From positions 1-15,727 of the forward strand of contig CAXMPG010000016.1 of the NCBI GenBank assembly GCA_964195485.1: a stretch of DNA of 15,727 bases, given 5' to 3'. Under the pieces are notes generated by a model. The model did not search any database. It saw only the letters and a program-made list of their open reading frames with translations, and was not told where the DNA came from. Below, in pieces: positions 1 through 7,834 of the stretch. Each line of letters opens with the position of its first letter. The first letter of the stretch is position 1. The stretch comes from CAJXZP01 sp964195485 (GTDB taxonomy: Bacteria; Bacteroidota; Bacteroidia; Flavobacteriales_G; Salibacteraceae). The translations under genes and the position numbers were made by a program.

Positions 1-1968
1 ATCTAATTGTTCAAAACAAACATCATGAATTAACCCAGCCAATCCTCTTGCGAATGATTGTCCGTCTGGTTCTTCTGTGATGATTAAACATTTACTGTGA
101 AGATTTACTCTTTCAAAAATGAGCTCCTTATCAATAGGAGCGAGAGAGCGTAAATCAATGATTTCAATTTTCCCTTTTAATTTTTTTGCGGCATTATGCG
201 CCCAATGAACACCCATTCCATAGGTCACAACCACTATGGTATTGCCTTCAGCAACTAAACTTTCATCGGCATTTAGTGTAATTAAGCCTTTTCCAATAGG
301 AACCACATAATCTTCGTCTGGTTCAACAGTTTTGGCTAAATCGGTTCCTTTAACTTTACTCCAGTACAATCCTTTGTGCTCAAAAACCACAACAGGATTT
401 GGATCATAATATGCGGCTTTCATTAAGCCTTTCATATCCGCTCCATTCGAAGGGTAAACCACCTTAATACCTTTAATATTGGTTACAATACTTTCTAAAG
501 AAGAGGAGTGAAACGGACCTCCAGAGCCATAAGCGCCAGTGGGAACTCTTATTACAGATGATATTGCCCATTTACCATTTGATAGGTAGTATGATCTACT
601 CAGCTCTGTGAATAGTTGGTTTAATGCGGGCCAAATGTAATCTGCAAATTGTACTTCAACAATTGGTTTACATCCTGCAATAGACATTCCAACCGTACTT
701 CCAATAATGAAAGCTTCTTGAATAGGTGTGTTAAAAACGCGATGCGTACCAAAGCTTTGTGCTAAAGTTGCTGCTTCTCTAAATACACCACCTAATCTAC
801 CACCAACATCTTGACCGTATAGTAATGCTTCAGGGTGTTTTTGTAGTATTTCTCGTATAGCAAAAAGGGCACAATCAACCATGACTGTTTTTTCCTTTCC
901 TTTTGGAGCTCTAACTCCTTTTTCTTCGGTAATTGGGGTAGGTGCAAAATCGTATTTGAATAAGTCTTCTGGTCTAGGGTCTTCTGCCTTTAATGCTCTT
1001 TCAAAGTCGGAAAGGACAAGATTTGTAGATGATGTTTCAATGTCGTTTAAATCCTTTTCTGAAAACCCGTTATCTAGAAGTTGCGCTCTAAATCTTGGGT
1101 AAGGATCTTTTGCTAACGCTTCTTCATAATCATCTCTATAGGTTTCCCTTCTTACCCCAGAAGTATGATGAGCTAATAATGGAACTCTTGCACGTATTAG
1201 GAACGGGCGTCTTTCTTTACGAATAGTGGTTAGAATTTTTTCAAGTGCAATATACGACTCAAAGAAATCTGCTCCATCTACTTCAACAACCTCAATACCT
1301 TTAAATCCTTTAGCAAACTCTGCAGAATTTTGCAACCTTATTTCGGAAGAATGAGCTGAAATATCCCATTCGTTATCTTGTACAAAATATAAAATTGGGA
1401 GTTGTTTTAAAGCAGCCATGTGTAATGCTTCAGAAACTTCGCCTTCCGTCATTGCAGCATCACCAATAGAACAAACTACCACGGATCGTTCCTCTTTTGG
1501 AGTATATCCAATGTGTTCTGTTTCTCGGTATTGAACTCCCATGGCTAATCCCGTAGAAGGAATGGCCTGCATTCCTGTAGCAGATGATTGGTATGGCATT
1601 TTGGGTTTATCATCATCTTTTAATGATGGGTGAGAATAATATAATCTCCCTCCCGAAAATGGATCATCTCTTTTACCCAGAAGTTGTAACATTAAATCAT
1701 ACGGTTTCATGCCTACACCTAAAAGGATGGAGTCATCTCTGTAATACGGAGACACGTAATCTTGGGGGTTGAGTTGTATACTGAGAGCAAGTTGAACTGC
1801 TTCATGCCCCATAGAGGTTGCATGCACATATTTTCCGGTAACGTCTTTTTTATCTTCGTAAAGATTTGACATTGCACGGGACTGGGTAATAAGTGTCCAA
1901 GCTTGTTGTAATACCTGTTTACTGATTGAATCTTCAGTAATATTTGAATTTGATTTTAATTCACCCAT
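1..1968 (-). CDS. Fused E1 alpha/beta thiamine-diphosphate-dependent 2-oxoacid dehydrogenase (3' end cut by window edge)
   Basis: By family, this is the E1 component of a branched-chain or pyruvate-type 2-oxoacid dehydrogenase complex, which decarboxylates a 2-oxoacid on thiamine diphosphate and passes the acyl group to a lipoyl E2. I read 656 codons from ATG at 1968 in one open frame to base 1, with no stop, so the C-terminus is missing (probably a few tens of residues). Residues about 10-340 are the alpha part and about 362-656 the beta part, an in-frame fusion common in Bacteroidota. The thiamine-diphosphate motif starts at residue 169 (GDAAMTEGE) and ends DN at 198-199, so the usual GDG...NN appears as GDA...DN. 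A His-His loop (HHTSG) is at 267-271 and the beta-type NTPIQE, with its conserved Glu, is near 413-418. A TACCTTTA motif on the minus strand (1994-2001) is a weak -7 candidate. The substrate cannot be told from sequence alone. Confidence 0.9.
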   Translation of the reverse strand, partial: MGELKSNSNITEDSISKQVLQQAWTLITQSRAMSNLYEDKKDVTGKYVHATSMGHEAVQLALSIQLNPQDYVSPYYRDDSILLGVGMKPYDLMLQLLGKRDDPFSGGRLYYSHPSLKDDDKPKMPYQSSATGMQAIPSTGLAMGVQYRETEHIGYTPKEERSVVVCSIGDAAMTEGEVSEALHMAALKQLPILYFVQDNEWDISAHSSEIRLQNSAEFAKGFKGIEVVEVDGADFFESYIALEKILTTIRKERRPFLIRARVPLLAHHTSGVRRETYRDDYEEALAKDPYPRFRAQLLDNGFSEKDLNDIETSSTNLVLSDFERALKAEDPRPEDLFKYDFAPTPITEEKGVRAPKGKEKTVMVDCALFAIREILQKHPEALLYGQDVGGRLGGVFREAATLAQSFGTHRVFNTPIQEAFIIGSTVGMSIAGCKPIVEVQFADYIWPALNQLFTELSRSYYLSNGKWAISSVIRVPTGAYGSGGPFHSSSLESIVTNIKGIKVVYPSNGADMKGLMKAAYYDPNPVVVFEHKGLYWSKVKGTDLAKTVEPDEDYVVPIGKGLITLNADESLVAEGNTIVVVTYGMGVHWAHNAAKKLKGKIEIIDLRSLAPIDKELIFERVNLHSKCLIITEEPDGQSFARGLAGLIHDVCFEQLD

Positions 1969-2031
1969 AATGTAGCCGTATAATAGTTGGCTATAAAGGT
2001 AATCAATAATTTTATACGAAAGAGAAAAGTA

Positions 2032-2068
2032 AAAAAGACGATTTATTATTTTAATAAACCGTCTTTTT
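2032..2068 (-). terminator. Rho-independent terminator of the DUF3078 gene
   Basis: A 17-bp stem (arms 2032-2048 and 2052-2068, one G-U pair) encloses a TTT loop. On the minus strand it starts 7 bases after the DUF3078 stop codon and ends in a run of six T, as expected of an intrinsic terminator. It separates the paaZ-to-DUF3078 run from the E1 gene that follows on the same strand. Confidence 0.85.
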
Positions 2069-2075
2069 GCAATAT

Positions 2076-3014
2076 TTAATATGTGTAAGTTAGACCTACG
2101 CCAACGGTTTCCTTGAATTGAACTGCTGGTCCGATACGTGTCGCTTCTCCTAAATTATTTTTTTGAAGTACAATAGAGATGTCTTCATCGTAAATAAGAT
2201 TAGTGGTAACAGTAGCGGTAATAAATTTGTTGACTTTCATTAATAACATAAGGTTCCAGTTTACATCAATTGTTCCGAAATTATGAAGGTAGTCTGAGAA
2301 AAAATCAGCTTGTGTACTAATAGTAACGTTTTCTAAAATTTCTTTCTTGATGCTGATTTTGGCATATGCACCGAATTCACTTCTGATACTGTTTCCAACA
2401 TCGTTACCGTACTTTGCTTTTCCAGTTGGTGAACCATCAGGATTAATAATCTCTGTATTTGCAAGAGAATCATTGGTAACAAATGTGATCTTACTTGTTA
2501 AAGGTGATAAGTTAATATTTAACCAGTCTCCCTTTTTATAATTTGCTCCTAAACCAGCTAATAAATACCCCGGTGCCATAAGGTTAGATATGGTAATGTT
2601 TGCATCGGTTGGATCAAACCCTTCTGTGAATTGAGATCTTAATGTTGCAAAACCGTTGATATCCCACTTTGCATTCATTTTACGACCTAATTTAGTACCA
2701 ATTTCCCATCTATCATCTGATTTGGTGATATCTTGGGTTCCCTGTCTAATAATTCCATAGGCAAGGTCAATATAGTTGTCCCAAATAAGACTATCCTTTT
2801 TGTAATTAAATGTGCCCTTATAAAGTAGGGTAGCAGCAAGACTTGGTTCTCCACCACCTTGCCAGTTGTATAGTCCAACTTGGTTTAACATGACACCAAC
2901 TCCTCCCTGAATGGTCCAGTTTGGAGGAATAGTATCTTTTGTTGCGGCAGTATCTTGTGCAAATGAGGTTGCTGCTATTGCCAAGAATGAGAATAGAATA
3001 AATGTCTTTTTCAT
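2076..3014 (-). CDS. DUF3078 family outer-membrane protein
   Basis: A secreted Bacteroidota protein of DUF3078 type; the molecular function of this family is not established. From the ATG at 3014 it has 312 residues. I prefer this start because it opens directly with a classic signal peptide (MKKTFILF..., hydrophobic to about residue 19, cut near SFA|Q). An upstream in-frame ATG at 3032 would add six residues (MYSLII) before the Lys pair. The mature part contains the aromatic/glycine motif LYNWQGGGE at about 48-56, then many alternating hydrophobic and polar stretches ending in TYTY, which suggests an outer-membrane beta-barrel. It lies 27 bp after the DUF349 gene on the same strand, so it is probably the last gene of that transcript, and a terminator follows at once. 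Family assignment is from memory of the motif pattern. Confidence 0.8.
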   Translation of the reverse strand: MKKTFILFSFLAIAATSFAQDTAATKDTIPPNWTIQGGVGVMLNQVGLYNWQGGGEPSLAATLLYKGTFNYKKDSLIWDNYIDLAYGIIRQGTQDITKSDDRWEIGTKLGRKMNAKWDINGFATLRSQFTEGFDPTDANITISNLMAPGYLLAGLGANYKKGDWLNINLSPLTSKITFVTNDSLANTEIINPDGSPTGKAKYGNDVGNSIRSEFGAYAKISIKKEILENVTISTQADFFSDYLHNFGTIDVNWNLMLLMKVNKFITATVTTNLIYDEDISIVLQKNNLGEATRIGPAVQFKETVGVGLTYTY

Positions 3015-3041
3015 AATTATTAAGGAATACATGCGTGTTTA

Positions 3042-4742
3042 TTAGGAAAGGTTCTCATAAACCATATCTAATTTAGATTCTAGTTTTGATAAGATTTGTT
3101 TATTGTTTTCAATTTTTTGCTCTACTTCCTCTTTTAACGCGTTAGCACCTTTACTATGCTTGAAAAAACCGAGGTTGTTTTCGTATTGTAAAATGTTAGC
3201 CTTAATAGTTCTGATTTTTTCACGAATATGTTGCGCCTCTTTTTCTAATGCTTTTTCAGGAAACTGAGAATCAGCCAATTCATTAATTTTAACATTAAAT
3301 AGGTAGTCTGAAAGCTCATCTTCTGCAATACCAAACTCTGATAATTTTTGGTGGATGGCATTTTTGTAATCAACCGCAATTTTTTGCTTATCACCCATTG
3401 GTACAAAACCAACTTGGTTAAACTCTGTAATCAAAACATCTATTTCCGATAGTGGTTGATCAGTATCTGTATTGGGTTTTAGAGCCTTTATTTTTTCAAT
3501 AACAGCATTCTTTTTATCCAAATTATCTATTTGATCAATAGTATCTTGTTTTTGTTGCGTCTTTCTGTTTTCAAAAAAGGAATTGCAAGCCGATCGGAAC
3601 TTTTTCCATAAACGTTGCTCATCTCTGTGATGTGCACTGCCTATAGCTCTCCATTGTTTTTGAAGGTCGGTTAGCAGGTTTGCAGTTCCTCTATGGTCTT
3701 CGCTATGAATTAGCTCTTCCGCTTTGGTTACCAGCTTTTCTTTTTCTGCTTTATTTTTATCGTATCCTTCTTTTATGCTTTTGTAGAATTCACTTTTAGC
3801 GCCAAAAAAATTATCAGCTGCTTCTTTAAATTCGCCCCATATTTTTTCGTTGTCTGCTTTTGGAGCAAAACCAATGGAGCGCCACTCTTTTTGAAAACCT
3901 AAAACAATGGCAGTATGTTTTTTCCAGCTTTTATCAGAAGTAATATTAAAGCCGGCTATTTCTTTTAATCGAGTAACTAATTCTATTTTCTTTTCAAGAT
4001 TTTCTTTTTGCTTCTCTTTTTGAGATTTGTAAAAATCTTTTATCTTATTGAAAATGTTATGATGTGCTTCCCAAAATTGATCTCTAATTCCTTCCCATTT
4101 CTCCTTATACGTAGGTCCAATTTCGTTCCATTCATTGGTTAGTCGCCTAGCAGTAAGATCCATGTCTTTGAAGCTCTTTAGATTCAAAGCTTCTTTCATT
4201 CTAACAACAATCGACTCCTTTAATTGAAGGTTTTTCTTCAAATCATTTTCCAGTAGCTCTCTATAGATATGCATATTATAGAAGAACTCGTCACGCGCTC
4301 TACTATAAGATGCATCTAAATCTTTTAACTTGTCTTGAGGAATTCTACCGGTAGATTTCCATTTCAGTTCAATCTCTTTGAATGCTTCGTGGGCATGTTT
4401 AATATGTTCCTCACTTTTTAAGGCTTCAATTTTTGCCAAAAGAGCCTCTTTTATAGAGAGGTTGTCATTTTCCGCATTGGCTAGTTTTTCTTTGAACTCC
4501 TTTTTAAACTTCGAAAATTGAGCCCATAATTCGTCAAAACGAATATCGAACTCTTCTCTTTCTAGTTTAAAATTTTCTGGAAGTCCACCATCGACTACAA
4601 ATTTTTCTTTTTGTTCGTGGATCGTTTGAGCAACTGCAGCTTGATAAGATTCTAAAAGGTTTTTCCCTTTTATCATTAAGTCTTTCGACATTTCTTGCTT
4701 ATTAAACTCTTCGAGTGCGGTGTTTATCTCTTCTTTTGTCAT
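3042..4742 (-). CDS. DUF349 multi-repeat coiled-coil protein
   Basis: A 566-residue cytoplasmic, highly charged, helical protein with no signal peptide. It is built of DUF349 repeats of about 70-80 residues, whose core is an aromatic residue, then an I-G-x-x-P type turn, then a helix ending in FF. I can place four clear copies, with cores at about 128-155 (WKSTGRIP), 205-230 (WNEIGPTY), 287-313 (WRSIGFAP) and 364-390 (WRAIGSAH). A fifth degenerate copy at about 440-468 (FNQVGFVP) has Phe in place of the core Trp and no FF. A Lys/Glu-rich coiled coil closes the protein (about 495-560). DUF349 has no settled biochemical role. It starts 65 bp after the crotonase gene and sits 27 bp before the DUF3078 gene, so co-transcription with paaZ is possible but not proven. 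Confidence 0.88.
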   Translation of the reverse strand: MTKEEINTALEEFNKQEMSKDLMIKGKNLLESYQAAVAQTIHEQKEKFVVDGGLPENFKLEREEFDIRFDELWAQFSKFKKEFKEKLANAENDNLSIKEALLAKIEALKSEEHIKHAHEAFKEIELKWKSTGRIPQDKLKDLDASYSRARDEFFYNMHIYRELLENDLKKNLQLKESIVVRMKEALNLKSFKDMDLTARRLTNEWNEIGPTYKEKWEGIRDQFWEAHHNIFNKIKDFYKSQKEKQKENLEKKIELVTRLKEIAGFNITSDKSWKKHTAIVLGFQKEWRSIGFAPKADNEKIWGEFKEAADNFFGAKSEFYKSIKEGYDKNKAEKEKLVTKAEELIHSEDHRGTANLLTDLQKQWRAIGSAHHRDEQRLWKKFRSACNSFFENRKTQQKQDTIDQIDNLDKKNAVIEKIKALKPNTDTDQPLSEIDVLITEFNQVGFVPMGDKQKIAVDYKNAIHQKLSEFGIAEDELSDYLFNVKINELADSQFPEKALEKEAQHIREKIRTIKANILQYENNLGFFKHSKGANALKEEVEQKIENNKQILSKLESKLDMVYENLS

Positions 4743-4807
4743 GATGAAGGAATATTAATTCAATTTTGAAATTGTTGAATATTGTAATTCTGAGGCAAGT
4801 TTACTAT

Positions 4808-5581
4808 TTATTTTGATTTGAATTGCTCAATTGCATTTTTAGTGAAATCAGAAAGTACTAATTTACCGCTGATTTCTGCTCTTTCGTATAATAAAGTGCT
4901 CCAATGCTCCGTTCCTGTCCAAAATACTTTTTTGATATTTGCCATTGCTTCTGGGTTATACCCATTTAGTTTTTGAGCAAACGTTTCGATAGCTGTGTCC
5001 ATTTCTTCGATCGAATCAAAAACCTCATTGTAAAGGCCTTTTTCTTTCGCCCAATCAGCAGTTTGCCATTGGTCTGGAGAAATAGCTAAATGCTGTGCCG
5101 CAGATTCACCTACTTTTCTAGCAACGGCTGGTCCAACAACAAAAGGTCCGATTCCGATAGCTAATTCACTTAATTTAATAGAAGCATGTTGTGTTGCAAA
5201 ACAATAATCCATTGCAGATGCTAAACCAACACCACCACCAACGGCTTTACCTTGAATACGACCAATGATTAATTTATCACAAGTACGCATAGCATTAATT
5301 ACTTTGGCAAAACCAGAGAAGAATCGTTCTCCATCAACTACATCATGAATGGCTAGAAGCTCTTCGAATGAAGCTCCACCGCAAAATGCACGTTCACCTC
5401 TTGATTTTAAAATGATAACATTAACCATACTGTTTTGACCAGTATTTGTAATTGTAGATGCTAATTCATTTAAAATATGACCAGGCAATGAGTTACTCAT
5501 TGGGTGATAGAATTCTATAGTAGCAATTCCGCTATTTAAATGAAATTCAATGTGGCCGTCATTCTCCGTATTCTTATTCAT
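4808..5581 (-). CDS. Enoyl-CoA hydratase/isomerase family protein (crotonase fold) linked to paaZ
   Basis: 257 residues, normal length for the crotonase family. Oxyanion-hole segments are visible at 66-71 (FCGGAS) and 112-120 (KAVGGGVGL). Compared with rat enoyl-CoA hydratase, the Glu164 position is kept (Glu139, in KLSEL), but the Glu144 position, normally in a GGGCE context, is Gly119 (GGGVG). E. coli PaaF keeps both Glu residues, so this is not a plain PaaF. The GGGVG...LSE...GPFVVGP pattern recalls the bacterial methylglutaconyl-CoA hydratase (LiuC) and polyketide-associated branch. It follows paaZ by 29 bp on the same strand, so it is almost certainly in the paaZ operon. A role in hydrating 2,3-dehydroadipyl-CoA (the PaaF step) is inferred from context; a leucine-catabolic or other hydratase role is the main alternative. 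Confidence 0.85.
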   Translation of the reverse strand: MNKNTENDGHIEFHLNSGIATIEFYHPMSNSLPGHILNELASTITNTGQNSMVNVIILKSRGERAFCGGASFEELLAIHDVVDGERFFSGFAKVINAMRTCDKLIIGRIQGKAVGGGVGLASAMDYCFATQHASIKLSELAIGIGPFVVGPAVARKVGESAAQHLAISPDQWQTADWAKEKGLYNEVFDSIEEMDTAIETFAQKLNGYNPEAMANIKKVFWTGTEHWSTLLYERAEISGKLVLSDFTKNAIEQFKSK

Positions 5582-5610
5582 AATATATTTTTTTCGTGTT
5601 GAACTATTTT

Positions 5611-7659
5611 TTATTCTGATTGGTCTAATGTTTTTACCATTGTTAAAATGGTAGCAAGGGCAACAGTTTCACCTGTTTCATCATACACGTCAACTAAGAA
5701 TTTAACAATTCCTTTACGGAATTCATCATCTTCACGTCTTTCTTGAAGAATTTTTTCTTTGACGGTGAGTCTAACACCAATGGTTGCACCAGCATAAACT
5801 GGTTTAGTAAATCGGCAATCTTCTAAACCGTAGTTTAATAATACCGGACCTTTTCCTGGGTCAACAAATAACCCAGCCGCTGCAGATAATATAAAGTATC
5901 CGTGAGCTACACGTTCTTCAAATATGGTTCCGTCTAAGGAAGTGGTATCTGTATGCGCATAGAAATGATCCCAGCTTACGTTGGCGAAATTTACAATGTC
6001 AGCTTCTGTAATGGTCCGTTTATGCGTGGTTACAGTCTCTCCAACCTCTAAAGTTTCAAAGTGTTTTTTGAATACATGTACGGGAGTTTCTAACTGTTTT
6101 CCTCCGGGTTGAAAAACCTGAGTTATTGCACCTAGCGTAGTTGGGCTTCCTTGTAATGAGGTACGTTGCATGTAATGATACACACCGCGTTTACCACCCA
6201 TTTCTTCACCACCACCAGCTCTACCAGGGCCTCCATGCGTTAACATTGGCATTGGTGAGCCATGACCAGTACTTTCTTTAGCAGAGTCTCGGTTATTAAT
6301 TAAAATACGACCGTTATATGCGGCAGCTCCCATTACAAAATCAGTAGCAACCTTATTGTCGGCCGTTGTGATAGAGGTAACCAAGCTACCTAATCCCATT
6401 TGGGTGATTTTTATGGCTTCATCTAAATTTTTGTAAGGCATAATAGTAGATACAGGACCAAAAGCTTCGGTACTATGAACATCTGTTTTTTCAAAAGGAC
6501 GGTCATTGTACATTAATATAGGCGACATAAATGCCCCTTTATCTTTATCAGCTCCAGTAACTTCCATTTGGTCTAAACTACCGAATACAATTTCTTGCGA
6601 AGCAGCCAGTTCATTCACCTTATCTATTACTTCTTGTCTTTGATCTAAGCCGGCAAGTGAACCCATTCTTACGCCTTCTACTTGAGGGTCGCCAATTGTA
6701 GTTTTTGCTAATCGTGCGCTAATAGCACTTTGTACATCTCCTACTAAATTTTCTGGGACTAATATTCTACGAATAGCCGTACATTTTTGCCCGGCTTTCA
6801 CAGTCATTTCTCTAGAAACTTCTTTTACGAAAATATCGAATTCAGGTGTTCCTGGAACAGAATCTGCTCCTAATACTGTAGCGTTTAATGAATCTGCCTC
6901 TAAGTTAAAAGGAACAGAATTAGTAATCACATTAGCTTGAGATTTTAACTGATGGCCAGTAAAAGCACTTCCAGTAAAGGTAACCACATCTTGCATTCCT
7001 ACATGGTCAACAATTCCTCTAGCCGAACCAACAATAAGCTGTAACGCTCCTTCAGGTAAGATTTTTGACTTATGAATTTCTTGAACCATTAATTCGGTTA
7101 AATAACTCGTAACTGTGGCAGGTTTTACCACCGCAGGAACTCCAGCTAATAGATTAACCGCAATTTTCTCAAGCATTCCCCAAATTGGAAAGTTGTAGGC
7201 ATTTATGTGTACTGCAACTCCGGTTTTAGGAGTCATAATATGAGTCGCACTAAATGTGCCCCCCTTACTCATTGGAATACTATCACCATCCACACAATAA
7301 GGCGTATCTGGAAATTGGCGTCTTAAACTAGAATAGGCAAACAAGTTACCAATCCCACCTTCGATATCAATCCAAGAATCCATTTTTGTTGCTCCTGTGG
7401 CCCAACTTAAAGAATAAAACAAGTCCTTTTTTGAGTGTAAGTACAGGGCCAATTCTTTAATCATTCTACCACGTTCGTGGAAGGTCATTTTTCGCAGGTT
7501 TGTATTTCCTACATTTCGGCCATACGCTAGGACCTCTTCAAAAGAAATTCCTTTAGTAGATACTGATGCAATAGTTTCTCCCGTTACCGCATTGTAAAGG
7601 TTTGTGCCTTCGCCTTCCCCTTCAATCCATTGTCCGAGTATATAGTTTTTTAACTTCAT
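5611..7659 (-). CDS. paaZ: Bifunctional oxepin-CoA hydrolase / 3-oxo-5,6-dehydrosuberyl-CoA semialdehyde dehydrogenase PaaZ
   Basis: PaaZ opens the oxepin-CoA ring with its C-terminal hydratase domain and oxidises the resulting reactive aldehyde with its N-terminal NADP-dependent aldehyde dehydrogenase domain. The length (682) nearly equals E. coli PaaZ (681). The dehydrogenase domain, about 1-520, shows the Asn of NAYNF (154), the general base in NLEADS (Glu254) and the nucleophile in GQKCTA (Cys293). The MaoC-like domain, about 530-680, shows the active-site pair in SWDHFYAH (Asp564, His569) and the following VAHGYFI helix. All catalytic residues are present, so the enzyme should be functional. 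The ATG at 7659 gives an N-terminus (MKLKNYILGQW) typical of the family. It is the first gene of a minus-strand run and is divergent from the peptidase gene across 175 bp. A TAATTTTG on the minus strand (7774-7781) is a possible -7 box. Confidence 0.95.
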   Translation of the reverse strand: MKLKNYILGQWIEGEGEGTNLYNAVTGETIASVSTKGISFEEVLAYGRNVGNTNLRKMTFHERGRMIKELALYLHSKKDLFYSLSWATGATKMDSWIDIEGGIGNLFAYSSLRRQFPDTPYCVDGDSIPMSKGGTFSATHIMTPKTGVAVHINAYNFPIWGMLEKIAVNLLAGVPAVVKPATVTSYLTELMVQEIHKSKILPEGALQLIVGSARGIVDHVGMQDVVTFTGSAFTGHQLKSQANVITNSVPFNLEADSLNATVLGADSVPGTPEFDIFVKEVSREMTVKAGQKCTAIRRILVPENLVGDVQSAISARLAKTTIGDPQVEGVRMGSLAGLDQRQEVIDKVNELAASQEIVFGSLDQMEVTGADKDKGAFMSPILMYNDRPFEKTDVHSTEAFGPVSTIMPYKNLDEAIKITQMGLGSLVTSITTADNKVATDFVMGAAAYNGRILINNRDSAKESTGHGSPMPMLTHGGPGRAGGGEEMGGKRGVYHYMQRTSLQGSPTTLGAITQVFQPGGKQLETPVHVFKKHFETLEVGETVTTHKRTITEADIVNFANVSWDHFYAHTDTTSLDGTIFEERVAHGYFILSAAAGLFVDPGKGPVLLNYGLEDCRFTKPVYAGATIGVRLTVKEKILQERREDDEFRKGIVKFLVDVYDETGETVALATILTMVKTLDQSE

Positions 7660-7696
7660 TCCTTGATTTAATTGAACCCGTAAAAGTAGAGGATTT

Positions 7697-7772
7697 GGTA
7701 GGAATTACCTCGAATTTTCACGATAAATTAGGGGAGGATGTAAGGTAGAAAAAAAGAGTATTACCTCCTACC
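7697..7772. promoter_or_regulatory. Repeat-bearing regulatory region between divergent paaZ and peptidase genes
   Basis: The 175-bp space between the two start codons holds ATTACCTC twice in direct orientation (7704-7711 and 7760-7767). It also holds GGTAGGA at 7697-7703 facing TCCTACC at 7766-7772. GGTAGGAATTACC (7697-7709) is itself a short imperfect dyad. Such paired sites could bind a regulator of paaZ; no known PaaX or PaaR operator is recognised. The evidence is pattern only. Confidence 0.3.
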
Positions 7773-7803
7773 ACAAAATTAGAATTATTAAATATGAAAA
7801 CGC

Positions 7804-7811
7804 TAAATTTG
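7804..7811 (+). promoter_or_regulatory. Candidate -7 promoter box for the prolyl oligopeptidase gene
   Basis: TAAATTTG matches the Bacteroidota primary-sigma -7 consensus TAnnTTTG and ends 23 bases before the ATG. No good TTG is found at the -33 spacing; TTAG at 7779-7782, 21 bases upstream, is the nearest candidate. The position is plausible but the match is only half a promoter. Confidence 0.4.
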
Positions 7812-7834
7812 GGCTTCCAACTAAATTTAAAAAT

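Noticed and set aside
881..1102. Plus-strand frame of 73 codons inside the E1 gene
   Set aside because: Lies wholly inside a strongly supported minus-strand gene and has no recognisable domain; the same applies to frames at 1584-1772, 2347-2541, 8788-8979, 9834-10019, 10418-10747 and 13639-13824.
4761..4774. Palindrome CAATTTTGAAATTG before the DUF349 gene
   Set aside because: Very AT-rich and short; such dyads arise often by chance in this composition, and there is no T run for a terminator.
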